This document shows positions 49,485 to 58,042 of a stretch of 64,000 nucleotides of DNA, piece after piece (the stretch's first letter is position 1; every line of letters begins with the position of its first letter). The position numbers were made by a program, and so were the translations under genes. The notes under the pieces are model-generated. The model ran no database searches and had not been told where the DNA came from. It was given only the letters and a program-made list of their open reading frames with translations. Source of the DNA: an uncultured Collinsella sp. (GTDB lineage Bacteria > Actinomycetota > Coriobacteriia > Coriobacteriales > Coriobacteriaceae); NCBI GenBank assembly GCA_958403385.1, contig CATXXC010000007.1, forward strand, positions 50,167 to 114,166, given 5' to 3'.

Positions 49485-51464
49485 ATGAATCTTCACCTTT
49501 CTCAGTCTGATGGCTTTTTGCGTGTGGCGGCGGCGTCGCCGCAGATTCGCGTCGCCGATGTCGAGGGCAATGCCGAGGTTGCGCTGGCGGCTGTTCGCGA
49601 TGCTGCCGAGCGCGGCGTTCGCGCGTTGGTGCTGCCCGAGCTCAACTTGTGCGGCTATACCGCGGCCGACCTGTTCCATAATCGCACGCTGCTGCATGCC
49701 TGCGAGACTGCACTGGCACATATTCTCGATGAAACCCGCGAACTGCCGATTGTCTTCACCGTCGGTCTTCCCGTTGCAGTTGCCGAGAATATCTACAACT
49801 GCGCCGCCGTGTGCTGCGCGGGCGAGCTTTTGGGCCTCACGGCCAAGAAGTATCTGCCCAACTATGGCGAGTTCTATGAGCGCCGTTGGTTTGCTCCGGC
49901 GCCTGCGGATCCCGTGTGGGTTGAATTTGCCGGTCAGGGTCCGGTCCCGCTGGGTTCGGGGCTTGTCTACCGCTGCTGTGATGAGGGTGCTGAGGACCTG
50001 GTGCTGGGCGTCGAGGTCTGTGAGGACCTGTGGGTACCTGCGCCGCCCTCGACCGAGATGGCGCTTGCCGGTGCCACGGTGATTCTCAACCCCTCCGCTT
50101 CCGACGAGATCATCGGTAAGGCAGATTACCGACGCAGCCTCATATCCAACCAGAGCGCGCGCCTGTACTGCGCCTATGCCTATGCGGACGCGAGTGAGGG
50201 CGAGTCCACGACCGATATGGTCTTTGCGGGCGAGAACCTCGTCTATGAAAACGGATCTAAGCTCGCCGCCACGAAGCTCCTCACCTGCGATATGGCGGTG
50301 GCCGATGTCGATCTTGACCGCCTGGTTGCCGAGCGCCGTCGCTCGACGACGTGGACGCGCGCGGACGATGCGCCGGAGGCCACGACCGTTGAGTTTTCGT
50401 TTGAGGGCGTGCTGGCCAAAGAGCCTGTCCTGCGCGATGCCTGCGATATCGACCGTGTCTTCCCCCGCGCGCCTTTTGTGCCGGCCGACCACGGCGACCT
50501 GGCCGAGCGTTGCGAGACCATCCTCGATCTACAAACCGCCGGCCTCAAGACCCGCCTTGCCCATACGGGTACCAAGGCTGCAGTCATCGGTCTTTCGGGC
50601 GGCCTGGACTCCACGCTGGCACTGCTTGTGACCGTGCGTGCCTTCGATGCGCTGGGGCTGCCGCGTACGGGTATCACGGCGGTCTCCATGCCAGGTTTTG
50701 GCACGACGCATCGCACCAAGTCGAATGCCGAGTCGCTCGCTCGCGACCTGGGTGTGAGCTTCCGCGAGGTTTCGATCCACGCGGCTGTGGAGCAGCACTT
50801 CAAGGACATTGAGCACGATTCGGCCGTGCAGGACGTGACCTACGAGAACAGCCAGGCCCGCGAGCGTACGCAGATTCTGATGGACCTGGCCAACCAGGCT
50901 GGCGGCTTTGTCATCGGTACCGGCGACCTGTCGGAGCTGGCGCTCGGCTGGGCTACCTATAACGGCGACCACATGAGCATGTACGCCGTCAACGCGAGCG
51001 TGCCCAAGACGCTTGTGCGCCATCTGGTGCGCTATGCGGCTGATGTCTTTGGCGGGCGTATTGCCGAGGTCTTGCTCGATATCCTCGATACGCCGGTGTC
51101 CCCCGAGCTTCTGCCGCCCACGGGCGATGGCGAGATCGCACAGAAGACCGAGGATTTGGTGGGCCCGTACGAGCTGCACGACTACTTCCTCTACTACCTG
51201 CTGCGTTTTGGCTTTGAGCCGGGCAAGATCTACCGCATGGCGCTCAAGAGTTTCGAGGGCGTCTACGACGTCAAGACCGTCCACACGTGGCTGCGTACGT
51301 TCTATCGTCGCTTCTTTGCCCAACAGTTTAAGCGCAGCTGCCTGCCCGATGGCCCCAAGGTGGGCTCGGTGACGCTCAGCCCGCGTGGCGATTGGCGTAT
51401 GCCGAGTGACGCCAGCTCACGTCTGTGGCTCGCACAGATCGACGCGCTCAATGCAATTGACTAA
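49485..51464 (+). CDS. nadE: Glutamine-dependent NAD+ synthetase
   Basis: A 659-aa two-domain enzyme making NAD+ from deamido-NAD+. The N-terminal nitrilase-like glutaminase has VLPELNLCGYT (Glu), KYLPNYGEFYE (Lys) and GVEVCEDLWVP (Cys). The C-terminal synthetase from about residue 310 has the P-loop GLSGGLDSTLAL and FVIGTGDLSELALGWATYNGDHMSMYAVN. Length fits the long bacterial form. ATG at 49485 follows CGGGAG; a start at 49458 is possible. Monocistronic, with hairpins downstream. Confidence 0.96.
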   Translation: MNLHLSQSDGFLRVAAASPQIRVADVEGNAEVALAAVRDAAERGVRALVLPELNLCGYTAADLFHNRTLLHACETALAHILDETRELPIVFTVGLPVAVAENIYNCAAVCCAGELLGLTAKKYLPNYGEFYERRWFAPAPADPVWVEFAGQGPVPLGSGLVYRCCDEGAEDLVLGVEVCEDLWVPAPPSTEMALAGATVILNPSASDEIIGKADYRRSLISNQSARLYCAYAYADASEGESTTDMVFAGENLVYENGSKLAATKLLTCDMAVADVDLDRLVAERRRSTTWTRADDAPEATTVEFSFEGVLAKEPVLRDACDIDRVFPRAPFVPADHGDLAERCETILDLQTAGLKTRLAHTGTKAAVIGLSGGLDSTLALLVTVRAFDALGLPRTGITAVSMPGFGTTHRTKSNAESLARDLGVSFREVSIHAAVEQHFKDIEHDSAVQDVTYENSQARERTQILMDLANQAGGFVIGTGDLSELALGWATYNGDHMSMYAVNASVPKTLVRHLVRYAADVFGGRIAEVLLDILDTPVSPELLPPTGDGEIAQKTEDLVGPYELHDYFLYYLLRFGFEPGKIYRMALKSFEGVYDVKTVHTWLRTFYRRFFAQQFKRSCLPDGPKVGSVTLSPRGDWRMPSDASSRLWLAQIDALNAID

Positions 51465-51483
51465 GGTTGGCTAAATTGAACCA

Positions 51484-51564
51484 ATACGGGGGTTGCAAGC
51501 GTTACACTTTTGCAATCTGATGGCCCGTATCGCGCGGCGCTCTTGTCGGAGCGCCGCGTTTTTT
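51484..51564 (+). terminator. Two-hairpin segment ending in an intrinsic terminator
   Basis: A first nested stem (51484-51498 with 51510-51530, interrupted) is followed at 51533-51542 / 51549-51558 by a 10-bp GC stem and six T residues. It terminates nadE, but it also stands only 19 bases before the aminotransferase start, so it could be that gene's attenuator. Confidence 0.75.
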
Positions 51565-51582
51565 ATATCGAAAGGTGGCACC

Positions 51583-52746
51583 ATGCAGGCATCGCAGCGT
51601 CTCGATCGCTTTGGCGCGGAGGTCTTCGCCTCGCTCAACAACAAGCTTCTCGCGCTGAAGGCTCAGGGCAAGACCATTTACAACATGAGCGTGGGCACGC
51701 CCGACTTTAAGCCGTACGGCCACGTGGTCGATGCGCTCACACAAGCCGCCCAGGATCCCGAGATGTGGAAGTATGCCCTGCGTGACCTGCCCGAACTCAA
51801 GCAGGCCGTGTGCGATTACTATGAGCGTCGCTTTGGCGTTTCGGGCATTACGCCGTCCATGGTGCAGTCGTGCAACGGCACGCAGGAGGGCGTGGGCCAT
51901 TTGGGCCTGGCCCTGCTCGATCCGGGCGACACTATTTTGGTTCCCGATCCGTGCTACCCGGTCTTTGAGGCGGGTGCCAAGATCGCCGATGCCAAGCTCG
52001 AATACTATCCGCTGGTTGCCGAGCATAATTACCTGCCCTATGTGGCGGGTATCGATCCCGAGGTGGCCGATCGTGCCAAGTATATGATCGTGTCGCTGCC
52101 CGCCAACCCGGTGGGCTCGGTGGGCACGCCCGAGGTCTACGAGGAGATCATCGCTTTCGCCCGCGAGCACGACCTGCTGATCGTCCATGACAACGCATAC
52201 TCCGACATCGTGTTCGACGGCGAGCCGGGCGGCAGCTTCTTGCAGTATCCCGGTGCGCTTGAGGTGGGCGTGGAGTTCTTCTCGCTCTCCAAGTCGTTTA
52301 ACGTCACCGGTGCCCGCATCGGCTTTTTGGTCGGTCGCGAGGATGTGGTCTCGGCCTTTGCCAAGCTGCGCAGCCAGATCGACTTCGGTATGTTCCTCCC
52401 GATCCAGAAGGCTGCTATCGCGTGCCTTAATGGCCCGCGCGATGAGGTCGAGGCGCAGCGTCTGAAGTACCAGGAGCGCCGCGATGCCCTGTGCGACGGT
52501 CTTGAGGGCTTGGGCTGGGAGCGACCCAACGCGCATGGCTCTATGTTTGTGTGGGCCAAGCTTCCCGGTGGTCGCACCGATTCCATGGCGTTTTGCGAGG
52601 AGCTCATGGAGAAGGCCGGCGTTGTGGTGACGCCGGGTGCGAGCTTTGGTCCTTCGGGCGAGGGGCACGTGCGCATGGCGCTGGTCCTGCCGCCCGACCA
52701 GATTGCTTTGGCTGTCGAGGCCATTCGCGAGGCGGGCCTGTATTAG
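51583..52746 (+). CDS. Class I/II aminotransferase (DAP/aspartate-type)
   Basis: A 387-aa fold-type I PLP enzyme. YNMSVGTPDF, CNGTQEGVGHLGLALLDPGD, VSLPANPVG (cofactor Asn), VHDNAYSDIVFDG (Asp/Tyr) and the PLP Lys in FFSLSKSFNVTGARIGF. It resembles LL-diaminopimelate/N-succinyl- or N-acetyl-DAP aminotransferases. Given dapH and a deacetylase gene in this window, it is a candidate for the N-acetyl-DAP aminotransferase step; aspartate or alanine specificity is equally possible. ATG follows AAAGGTGG. Confidence 0.85.
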   Translation: MQASQRLDRFGAEVFASLNNKLLALKAQGKTIYNMSVGTPDFKPYGHVVDALTQAAQDPEMWKYALRDLPELKQAVCDYYERRFGVSGITPSMVQSCNGTQEGVGHLGLALLDPGDTILVPDPCYPVFEAGAKIADAKLEYYPLVAEHNYLPYVAGIDPEVADRAKYMIVSLPANPVGSVGTPEVYEEIIAFAREHDLLIVHDNAYSDIVFDGEPGGSFLQYPGALEVGVEFFSLSKSFNVTGARIGFLVGREDVVSAFAKLRSQIDFGMFLPIQKAAIACLNGPRDEVEAQRLKYQERRDALCDGLEGLGWERPNAHGSMFVWAKLPGGRTDSMAFCEELMEKAGVVVTPGASFGPSGEGHVRMALVLPPDQIALAVEAIREAGLY

Positions 52747-52782
52747 AAAGCTATTTCGGCTCGTCAATAGCTCGAAACCGAT

Positions 52783-52803
52783 TTCGTGCAGTTATTTTAC
52801 GAA
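52783..52803. promoter_or_regulatory. Possible Rex-like dyad upstream of ldh
   Basis: TTCGT-N11-ACGAA, in the ldh promoter region. Weakly like redox-sensor Rex sites; may be chance. Confidence 0.25.
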
Positions 52804-52890
52804 TCCTGCAAACAATTTCGGTAAACGGTCGATTTTTGGCTGCGAATAGGAGCATAATCAAAGTCCCGATTGGATGTATTGGGATTACGG

Positions 52891-52924
52891 CAAGCCGCTC
52901 GGGTCGTTCCCGGGCGGCTTGTTT
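52891..52924 (+). terminator. Terminator-like hairpin in the ldh leader
   Basis: 13-bp stem with one G-U (52891-52903 / 52909-52921), then TTTG, 24 bases before ldh. It may terminate the aminotransferase transcript or attenuate ldh. Confidence 0.6.
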
Positions 52925-52947
52925 GTGGAGAGAGATGGGAGTTTCTA

Positions 52948-53898
52948 ATGGTTAACGAGAAGAAGGTCGCTATCGTCGGCTGCGGTTTCGTCGGTTCGTC
53001 TTCGGCGTTCGCGCTGATGCAGAGCGGTCTGTTCTCCGAGATGGTCCTCATCGACGTGGACAAGAACCGCGCCGAGGGTGAGGCCTTGGATATCGCGCAC
53101 GGCATGACGTTTGCCGAGCCGATGAAGATCTACGCCGGCGATTATTCCGATGTCGCCGACGCCGCCATGATCGTCGTCACTGCTGGCGCTGCCCAGAAGC
53201 CCGGTGAGACCCGCCTGGACCTGGTCAACAAGAACGTCAGCATCTTTAAGTCCATTATCCCCGAGATTAAGAAGTCCGGCTTCGACGGCATTCTGCTAAT
53301 CGTCTCCAACCCGGTTGATGTTCTGACCTATGCTGCCATCAAGATGTCCGGCCTGCCCGAGGGCCATGTCATCGGCTCCGGCACCGTGCTCGACACTGGC
53401 CGTCTGCAGCAGATGCTTGGTGCCCACGTCGAGGTTGACCCGCGCGATGTCCAGGCCTATGTCATGGGCGAGCACGGCGACTCCGAGTTTGTCGCTTGGT
53501 CCAGCGCTCAGGTTGCTGGCGTTCCGCTGAACACCTTCTGCGAGCTTCACGGTCATCTGGAGCACGAGGCTGCCGAGAAGCGTATCGCCGAGGACGTCAA
53601 GAACTCCGCCTACACCATCATCGAGAAGAAGCACGCCACCTACTACGGCGTCGCCATGGCCGTCAAGCGCATCTGCACCGCTGTCATGCGCGATGAGCAG
53701 ACCGTTCTGCCCGTTTCCTCGCTCATGGTGGGCGAGTATGGCCTGTCCGATCTGGCTATCTCCATGCCGACGGTCGTTGGCCGCGACGGCGTCGTCTGCC
53801 GCGTCCCCGTGCCGCTGAACGATGACGAGCAGCATGAGCTCACCGCCTCCGCCAAGGCCCTCAAGGACATCATCGACAGCGTCGACTTCTCCTGCTAA
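52948..53898 (+). CDS. ldh: L-lactate dehydrogenase
   Basis: A 316-aa NAD-dependent LDH reducing pyruvate to L-lactate. Rossmann loop KVAIVGCGFVGSSSAFAL, cofactor Asp in LIDVDKNRAEGE, substrate loop QKPGETRLDLVNKN (Gln/Arg selecting lactate over malate), IVSNPVDVLTY, and the catalytic His in VMGEHGDSEFV. Length is normal. GGGAG precedes the ATG. Monocistronic, with terminators on both sides. Supports a fermentative organism. Confidence 0.96.
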   Translation: MVNEKKVAIVGCGFVGSSSAFALMQSGLFSEMVLIDVDKNRAEGEALDIAHGMTFAEPMKIYAGDYSDVADAAMIVVTAGAAQKPGETRLDLVNKNVSIFKSIIPEIKKSGFDGILLIVSNPVDVLTYAAIKMSGLPEGHVIGSGTVLDTGRLQQMLGAHVEVDPRDVQAYVMGEHGDSEFVAWSSAQVAGVPLNTFCELHGHLEHEAAEKRIAEDVKNSAYTIIEKKHATYYGVAMAVKRICTAVMRDEQTVLPVSSLMVGEYGLSDLAISMPTVVGRDGVVCRVPVPLNDDEQHELTASAKALKDIIDSVDFSC

Positions 53899-53930
53899 AT
53901 CAAGCTCGCTAGAGCGAAAAGCTACAATGA

Positions 53931-53965
53931 AGGCGTCCGGGTCCACACGGCCCGGGCGCCTTTTT
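53931..53965 (+). terminator. Intrinsic terminator of ldh
   Basis: 13-bp stem (53931-53943 / 53949-53961) followed by TTTTT. Confidence 0.9.
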
Positions 53966-53995
53966 GGTGCAAAGTAACCTGACCCCAATGCACCA
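53965..53995. repeat. TGGTGCAAAG-type short palindromic repeat, copy 1
   Basis: TGGTGC..GCACCA ends around GAACCTGACCCC-like core; 18 bases before the Mbeg1-like gene. Matches copy 2 at 55178-55209 at all but a few positions, same orientation. Confidence 0.7.
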
Positions 53996-54012
53996 TAGTT
54001 GATGGGAGGGCC

Positions 54013-55173
54013 ATGTCGGATTCGCCTAATTTTTTGACCTATGCCCAGACAGCGTTTGATCCGTTTGAGGAACGGCCGTTCTGCGCGGTGGATAGCCTGG
54101 TCTTTGCGTGGTTGTCCTATTTGCGTTTGCCGGGTGATATGGCGGAGCTGACGAACTGGCAGGGCCTAGACGTACGCGAGCTGCTGCGCGCCGAGTGCTA
54201 CCAAGACATGATTGGCGACCTGTGGGATCCGGAGGGGAGTCGTGCCCTGTTGGAGGCTGTGGCAGCAAGCCCTCGCTACCGTGGCGTTCGTGTTTGCGGC
54301 TATCGTAGCGTGAGTGATGCCGAGACAACGGAGCAGTTTGCGGCCATGACGTTCCGATTTCCGGCGGGGTTTAGCTATCTTGCCTTCCGGGGGACCGACA
54401 GCACGATTGTGGGCTGGAAAGAGGACTTTAACATGGCGTTCCGGTGTCCTGTGCCGGCCCAGGAATCCGCGGCGCGTTATGTAGACGAGGCGGCGGATGC
54501 GATTGACGGGCCGCTTTTGTGCGGAGGTCATTCCAAGGGTGGAAACCTTGCGGTGTACGGTGCGGCGATGTGCCCCGATGTCGCCCGTGAGCGAATCGAA
54601 CGGGCGTATTCCCATGATGGTCCGGGCTTCGTCGAGGAGTTTCTGAGCGGCAACGCCTTCGCCGATCTATCCGGTCGAATCGACAAGACGCTACCTCGGT
54701 CGTCGATCTTTGGCATGATGTTCGAGACACAGGAGGACTATGCCATCGTTGAGAGCACCGAGTTCAGCCTGCTTCAGCATAATCCCTTTAGCTGGGTGGT
54801 TGATGGTCGCGACTTCGTGTACTGTGAGCGCCTGTCCGCCGGTGCTCGATACGTTGATGGCTCCATTCGCGAGATGCTGCTTGCGGTGTCGCCTAACGAG
54901 CGCGAGCGTTTTGTAGATGCGTTGTTCTCCGTGCTTGAGGCTACGGGTGCTGAGCGGTTTGCGGATATCGCTGGGAATCTGCGCGAGAGCCTGCCTGTGA
55001 TGCTCCAGGCTGCGCAAGGCTTTGACAAGGATACGCGACGCTTTGTCTCGCAGACTATCGTTGCGATTCTTAAGTGTGCGCTTCTGCCCAAACGTCCCCA
55101 GATCGACATGCCCGCTGCCGGCAAGAGCTTGGCAGAACAGCTCGAGGCTTGGCAGTCCGAGCTCCTGCGCTAA
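54013..55173 (+). CDS. Mbeg1-like alpha/beta hydrolase (DUF2974)
   Basis: A 386-aa predicted lipase/esterase. AFRGTDSTIVGWKEDFNMAF and the nucleophile elbow GGHSKGGNLAVYGA are typical of Mbeg1-like/DUF2974 hydrolases; an Asp/His pair further on (SHDGPGF; LLQHNPFSW) would complete the triad. No signal peptide, so cytoplasmic. GGGAGGG precedes the ATG. Flanked on both sides by copies of the TGGTGCAAAG repeat. Substrate unknown. Confidence 0.85.
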   Translation: MSDSPNFLTYAQTAFDPFEERPFCAVDSLVFAWLSYLRLPGDMAELTNWQGLDVRELLRAECYQDMIGDLWDPEGSRALLEAVAASPRYRGVRVCGYRSVSDAETTEQFAAMTFRFPAGFSYLAFRGTDSTIVGWKEDFNMAFRCPVPAQESAARYVDEAADAIDGPLLCGGHSKGGNLAVYGAAMCPDVARERIERAYSHDGPGFVEEFLSGNAFADLSGRIDKTLPRSSIFGMMFETQEDYAIVESTEFSLLQHNPFSWVVDGRDFVYCERLSAGARYVDGSIREMLLAVSPNERERFVDALFSVLEATGAERFADIAGNLRESLPVMLQAAQGFDKDTRRFVSQTIVAILKCALLPKRPQIDMPAAGKSLAEQLEAWQSELLR

Positions 55174-55177
55174 CCAT

Positions 55178-55209
55178 TGGTGCAAAGCAACCTGTCCCCG
55201 ATGCACCAA
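55178..55209. repeat. TGGTGCAAAG-type short palindromic repeat, copy 2
   Basis: TTGGTGCA..TGCACCAA ends with the core CAACCTGTCCCC, five bases after the Mbeg1-like gene's stop; direct copy of 53965-53995. Confidence 0.7.
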
Positions 55210-55284
55210 TCTTCGATGCGCCTGGGGCGGGATCGACCGCTATACTGGTTCGTGCCGAAATCGATCTAGAACGGAATGCCGTAT

Positions 55285-56289
55285 ATGAAAATCAATCACG
55301 CGATTCTGCATATCCTGGACTTTGACTCTGCCGTCAACGTTATGAGCCAGCGCGAGCTCGATATCGAGAGCCGCACCGTGCGTAATTTCGTAACCACGCA
55401 CCTGCGGCGCGCTCGTACCTCGGCTGATAACAAGCGTGCCACGTTTGCCGAGAACTCCGCATTCGGCGGCGAGCTCAAGGGCTATTTCTTTGGTGAGCGT
55501 GAGTTCGTGGATCTGTCTCAGCAGATTGCGGAGTTCATCTCTTCCGAACTTACCAAGGCCGAGAAAGCCGAGTCCACTGACGTGCTTGTGGCGGACTTTG
55601 ATGACGATGAGGATGCCCGCTGGTTTGCCGTGATGCTGCTGGGCTCCAAGCAGGCTTTTATGCACGAGGTGGGTCGCGAAGAGGGCGAGGTGCGCAACGA
55701 CATTGCGCGCCACTACGCCATTCTGCCGAATCCCTCGCAAAAGGTGCCGAGCTATGCAATCGTGCGTGCAAGCACCATGGAGATCGGCTATGTGGATAAG
55801 AAGCGCAAGATTGCCGGCGAGGATCGCATGCTCATTCCCGATGGCCTGCTGCAGTGCGACACGGGGGTATCGGGCAAGGAGGTCATCGACACCGTGACGC
55901 GTGTGGTCGAGGAAGTCGCCGAGGAGCACGGTGCCAACACGGCTGTAGCACTCGCCAAGGTTAAGGCTGCTGTTGCCGAGAAAGTTGAGGATGACGAGGA
56001 ACTGCCCCCTTGGGATATCGTCGATGAGGTCTTTGAGGACGAGCCGGTTATCAAGGAGAGCGTGCGCGCGGCACTGACTGAGGAGAAGGTGCCTGAGCGT
56101 GTGCCCGTGGAGCGCAAGCAGGTCGAACGCGCGGCGGTGCGCAACCACAAGATCCGTACCGACACGGGCATCGAGATCAGCTTCCCGGCCGAGATGGGTT
56201 CGAACTCTGAGTACATCGAGTTTGTCAACGAGCCCAACGGCCTCATCTCCATCGAGCTCAAGAACATCGGAAGTATTGAGAATCGATAA
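55285..56289 (+). CDS. Nucleoid-associated protein (NdpA family)
   Basis: A 334-aa protein of the 37-kDa nucleoid-associated (NdpA/YejK) family. MKINHAILHILDF at the start, the VADFDDDEDARWFAVMLL strand region, and the C-terminal DTGIEISFPAEM and VNEPNGLISIELKNIG. A highly acidic helical insert (AEKVEDDEELPPWDIVDE) lies in the middle. ATG at 55285 matches the family's start; one at 55276 lacks room for a ribosome binding site. Strong terminator follows. Confidence 0.85.
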   Translation: MKINHAILHILDFDSAVNVMSQRELDIESRTVRNFVTTHLRRARTSADNKRATFAENSAFGGELKGYFFGEREFVDLSQQIAEFISSELTKAEKAESTDVLVADFDDDEDARWFAVMLLGSKQAFMHEVGREEGEVRNDIARHYAILPNPSQKVPSYAIVRASTMEIGYVDKKRKIAGEDRMLIPDGLLQCDTGVSGKEVIDTVTRVVEEVAEEHGANTAVALAKVKAAVAEKVEDDEELPPWDIVDEVFEDEPVIKESVRAALTEEKVPERVPVERKQVERAAVRNHKIRTDTGIEISFPAEMGSNSEYIEFVNEPNGLISIELKNIGSIENR

Positions 56290-56314
56290 ACTGCTCTTGG
56301 ACGTTGCAAAAAAC

Positions 56315-56349
56315 AAAGGCCGAAGCCTTTTGGGACTTCGGCCTTTTTT
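56315..56349 (+). terminator. Intrinsic terminator
   Basis: AAAGGCCGAAG (56315-56325) pairs with CTTCGGCCTTT (56336-56346), with six T residues. Confidence 0.92.
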
Positions 56350-56390
56350 GTTTTCGGCTTGGTTGCTGACATTGCGCCGCAGGTTGAGCT

Positions 56391-56540
56391 CACGTCAGCG
56401 AAAACGCCCCTAAGCGAGCAAGGTGACGTGAAAGAGGAGGGAAGCGTACTTTGGTACGCGACCGACGATTGAACGTCAGATTGCCGCTTAGGGGCGTTTG
56501 CAGCGTCGAGCCGTTACGCGGTTTGGCAAAACCGCGTAAC
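56391..56540. repeat. Post-stop palindromic repeat, copy 2
   Basis: Read on the minus strand from the dapH stop: perfect 12-bp hairpin (56529-56540 / 56513-56524, GTTACGCGGTTT), CGACGCTGC, then a 15-bp perfect stem (56402-56416 / 56485-56499, AAACGCCCCTAAGCG) enclosing GCGTACCAAAGTACGC and CTCCTCTTTCACG. Same layout and shared motifs as copy 1 at 46630-46790. Confidence 0.8.
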
Positions 56541-56542
56541 TT

Positions 56543-57262
56543 CTACAGCTGGCGCAGGCCCTCTTCCAGGCCGGTCTTGCTGTCGGTCTTCTCGTCGCGC
56601 ATCTTGATGGCGCGGGCGGGGACACCGGCCACGACGGCGCCGGCGGGGACGTCCTCGACGCACACGGCGCCGGCGGCAACTACAGCACCCTTGCCCACGT
56701 GCACGCCTTCCAGGACCACGGCGTTTGCGCCGATCATGACATCGTCCTCGATGATGACGGGCGTGGCGCTGGCGGGCTCCACAACGCCTGCCAGCACGGT
56801 GCCGGCGCCGATGTGGCAGTTCTTGCCCACGGTGGCGCGACCGCCCAGCACGGCGCCCATATCGATCATGGAACCCTCGCCGATAACGGAGCCGATGTTG
56901 ATGATGGCGCCCATCATGATGACGGCACGGTCGCCAATCTCGACGCGGTCGCGGATGATCGCGCCCGGCTCGATGCGGGCGTTGATGCCCTTAAGGTCGA
57001 GCATGGGCACGGCGGAGTTGCGGCAATCGTTTTCAACGTCGTAGTAATCGATGGAATCGGCATTGGCGTCCAGGATGGTCTTGAGCTCGTCCCAGTCGCC
57101 AAAGACGGTCTTGCCGCGACGGCCGCCGTAGACATGTGCGTCGCCCCAGGCAACCTTCATGCCCGGCTTCTCGCGCACGTACAGCTTGACGGGCGTCTTT
57201 TTGGGCGCGGTGGCGATGTAGTTGATAATCTCCTGTGCATCCATCTCGGCTGCGTTGCTCAT
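56543..57262 (-). CDS. dapH: Tetrahydrodipicolinate N-acetyltransferase
   Basis: A 239-aa left-handed beta-helix acyltransferase. N-terminal DapH domain (AQEIINYIATAPKKTPVKLYVRE), then hexapeptide repeats (RIEPGAIIRDRVEIGDRAVIMMGAIINIGSVIG...), and the closing loop PVIIEDDVMIGANAVVLEGV. It acetylates tetrahydrodipicolinate from acetyl-CoA, committing to the acetyl branch of diaminopimelate synthesis. AAAGGAGAG precedes the ATG. Last gene of lysA/dapA-dapB-dapH. Length is standard. Confidence 0.94.
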   Translation of the reverse strand: MSNAAEMDAQEIINYIATAPKKTPVKLYVREKPGMKVAWGDAHVYGGRRGKTVFGDWDELKTILDANADSIDYYDVENDCRNSAVPMLDLKGINARIEPGAIIRDRVEIGDRAVIMMGAIINIGSVIGEGSMIDMGAVLGGRATVGKNCHIGAGTVLAGVVEPASATPVIIEDDVMIGANAVVLEGVHVGKGAVVAAGAVCVEDVPAGAVVAGVPARAIKMRDEKTDSKTGLEEGLRQL

Positions 57263-57301
57263 TTGCTATCTCTCCTTTGGGTGGATTCGGTTGATACCTG
57301 G

Positions 57302-58042
57302 TTAGGCAAACATGACCTTGTCGAACGTATAGAAGCCGGGTTCGCGGGTGACGAGCTTCTGCGCGGCTGCCAAGGCGCCGTTGACAAAGATCTGACGGCT
57401 CGTGGCGCGGTGGGTGAGCGTGACCTCCTCGTCCTGGCCAAAGAAGCTCACCTCGTGCACGCCGGCGACGGTGCCGCCGCGCAGCGAGTGCATACCGATT
57501 TCCTTGGGATCGCGTGCTCCGCACATGCCCTCGCGGCCATAGACGGGGTGGTAGCCTGCCTCGGGCTCGGCTTCGACGACGGCGTCGAGCAGTAGCTTGG
57601 CAGTGCCGCTGGGGGCGTCGACCTTTTGGTTGTGGTGCGTCTCGACGATTTCGCAGTCAAAGCCGGGCAGCTCGCGTGTAGCCTGCGCTACCAGATGGCG
57701 CAGGGCTGCGATACCGATGGAGTAATTGCCCGAGTGCATAACGCGGGTGTTCTGGCCCAGCTCACGCAGGCGGTCCATCTGCTCGGGGGTGTAGCCTGTG
57801 GTGCCTGAGACCAACGCCGCGCCCGTGCGCTCGACATAGGCGACGACGGCGTCGAAGGTCGCGACGTTCGAGAAGTCGATGATGACGTCGGCAGCCGGTG
57901 CGTTCTCGAGCTCGCTCAAATCGAAGCCAATCTGGGTCACGATATCAAAAACGGGCTGCCCGGCGGCGTCGACAATGCCTTCGGCGGTAGTGCGGATGAG
58001 CGAGCCCATGCGGCCCGTTCCCATAATGACGGTCTTAATCAA
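57302..58042 (-). CDS. dapB: 4-hydroxy-tetrahydrodipicolinate reductase
   Basis: A 246-aa NAD(P)H reductase. TVIMGTGRMGSLI (nucleotide loop), VIIDFSNV, SGTTGYTPEQ, the catalytic region EIVETHHNQKVDAPSGTAKLL, and the C-terminal SFFGQDEEVTLTHRATSR. Second gene of the operon; its start overlaps the stop of the lysA-dapA fusion by eight bases, giving tight coupling. The next gene, dapH, is 39 bases downstream. Confidence 0.96.
   Translation of the reverse strand: MIKTVIMGTGRMGSLIRTTAEGIVDAAGQPVFDIVTQIGFDLSELENAPAADVIIDFSNVATFDAVVAYVERTGAALVSGTTGYTPEQMDRLRELGQNTRVMHSGNYSIGIAALRHLVAQATRELPGFDCEIVETHHNQKVDAPSGTAKLLLDAVVEAEPEAGYHPVYGREGMCGARDPKEIGMHSLRGGTVAGVHEVSFFGQDEEVTLTHRATSRQIFVNGALAAAQKLVTREPGFYTFDKVMFA

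Noticed and set aside
52783..52803. Rex operator upstream of ldh as a firm call
   Set aside because: The dyad is short and off consensus; kept only as a low-confidence feature.
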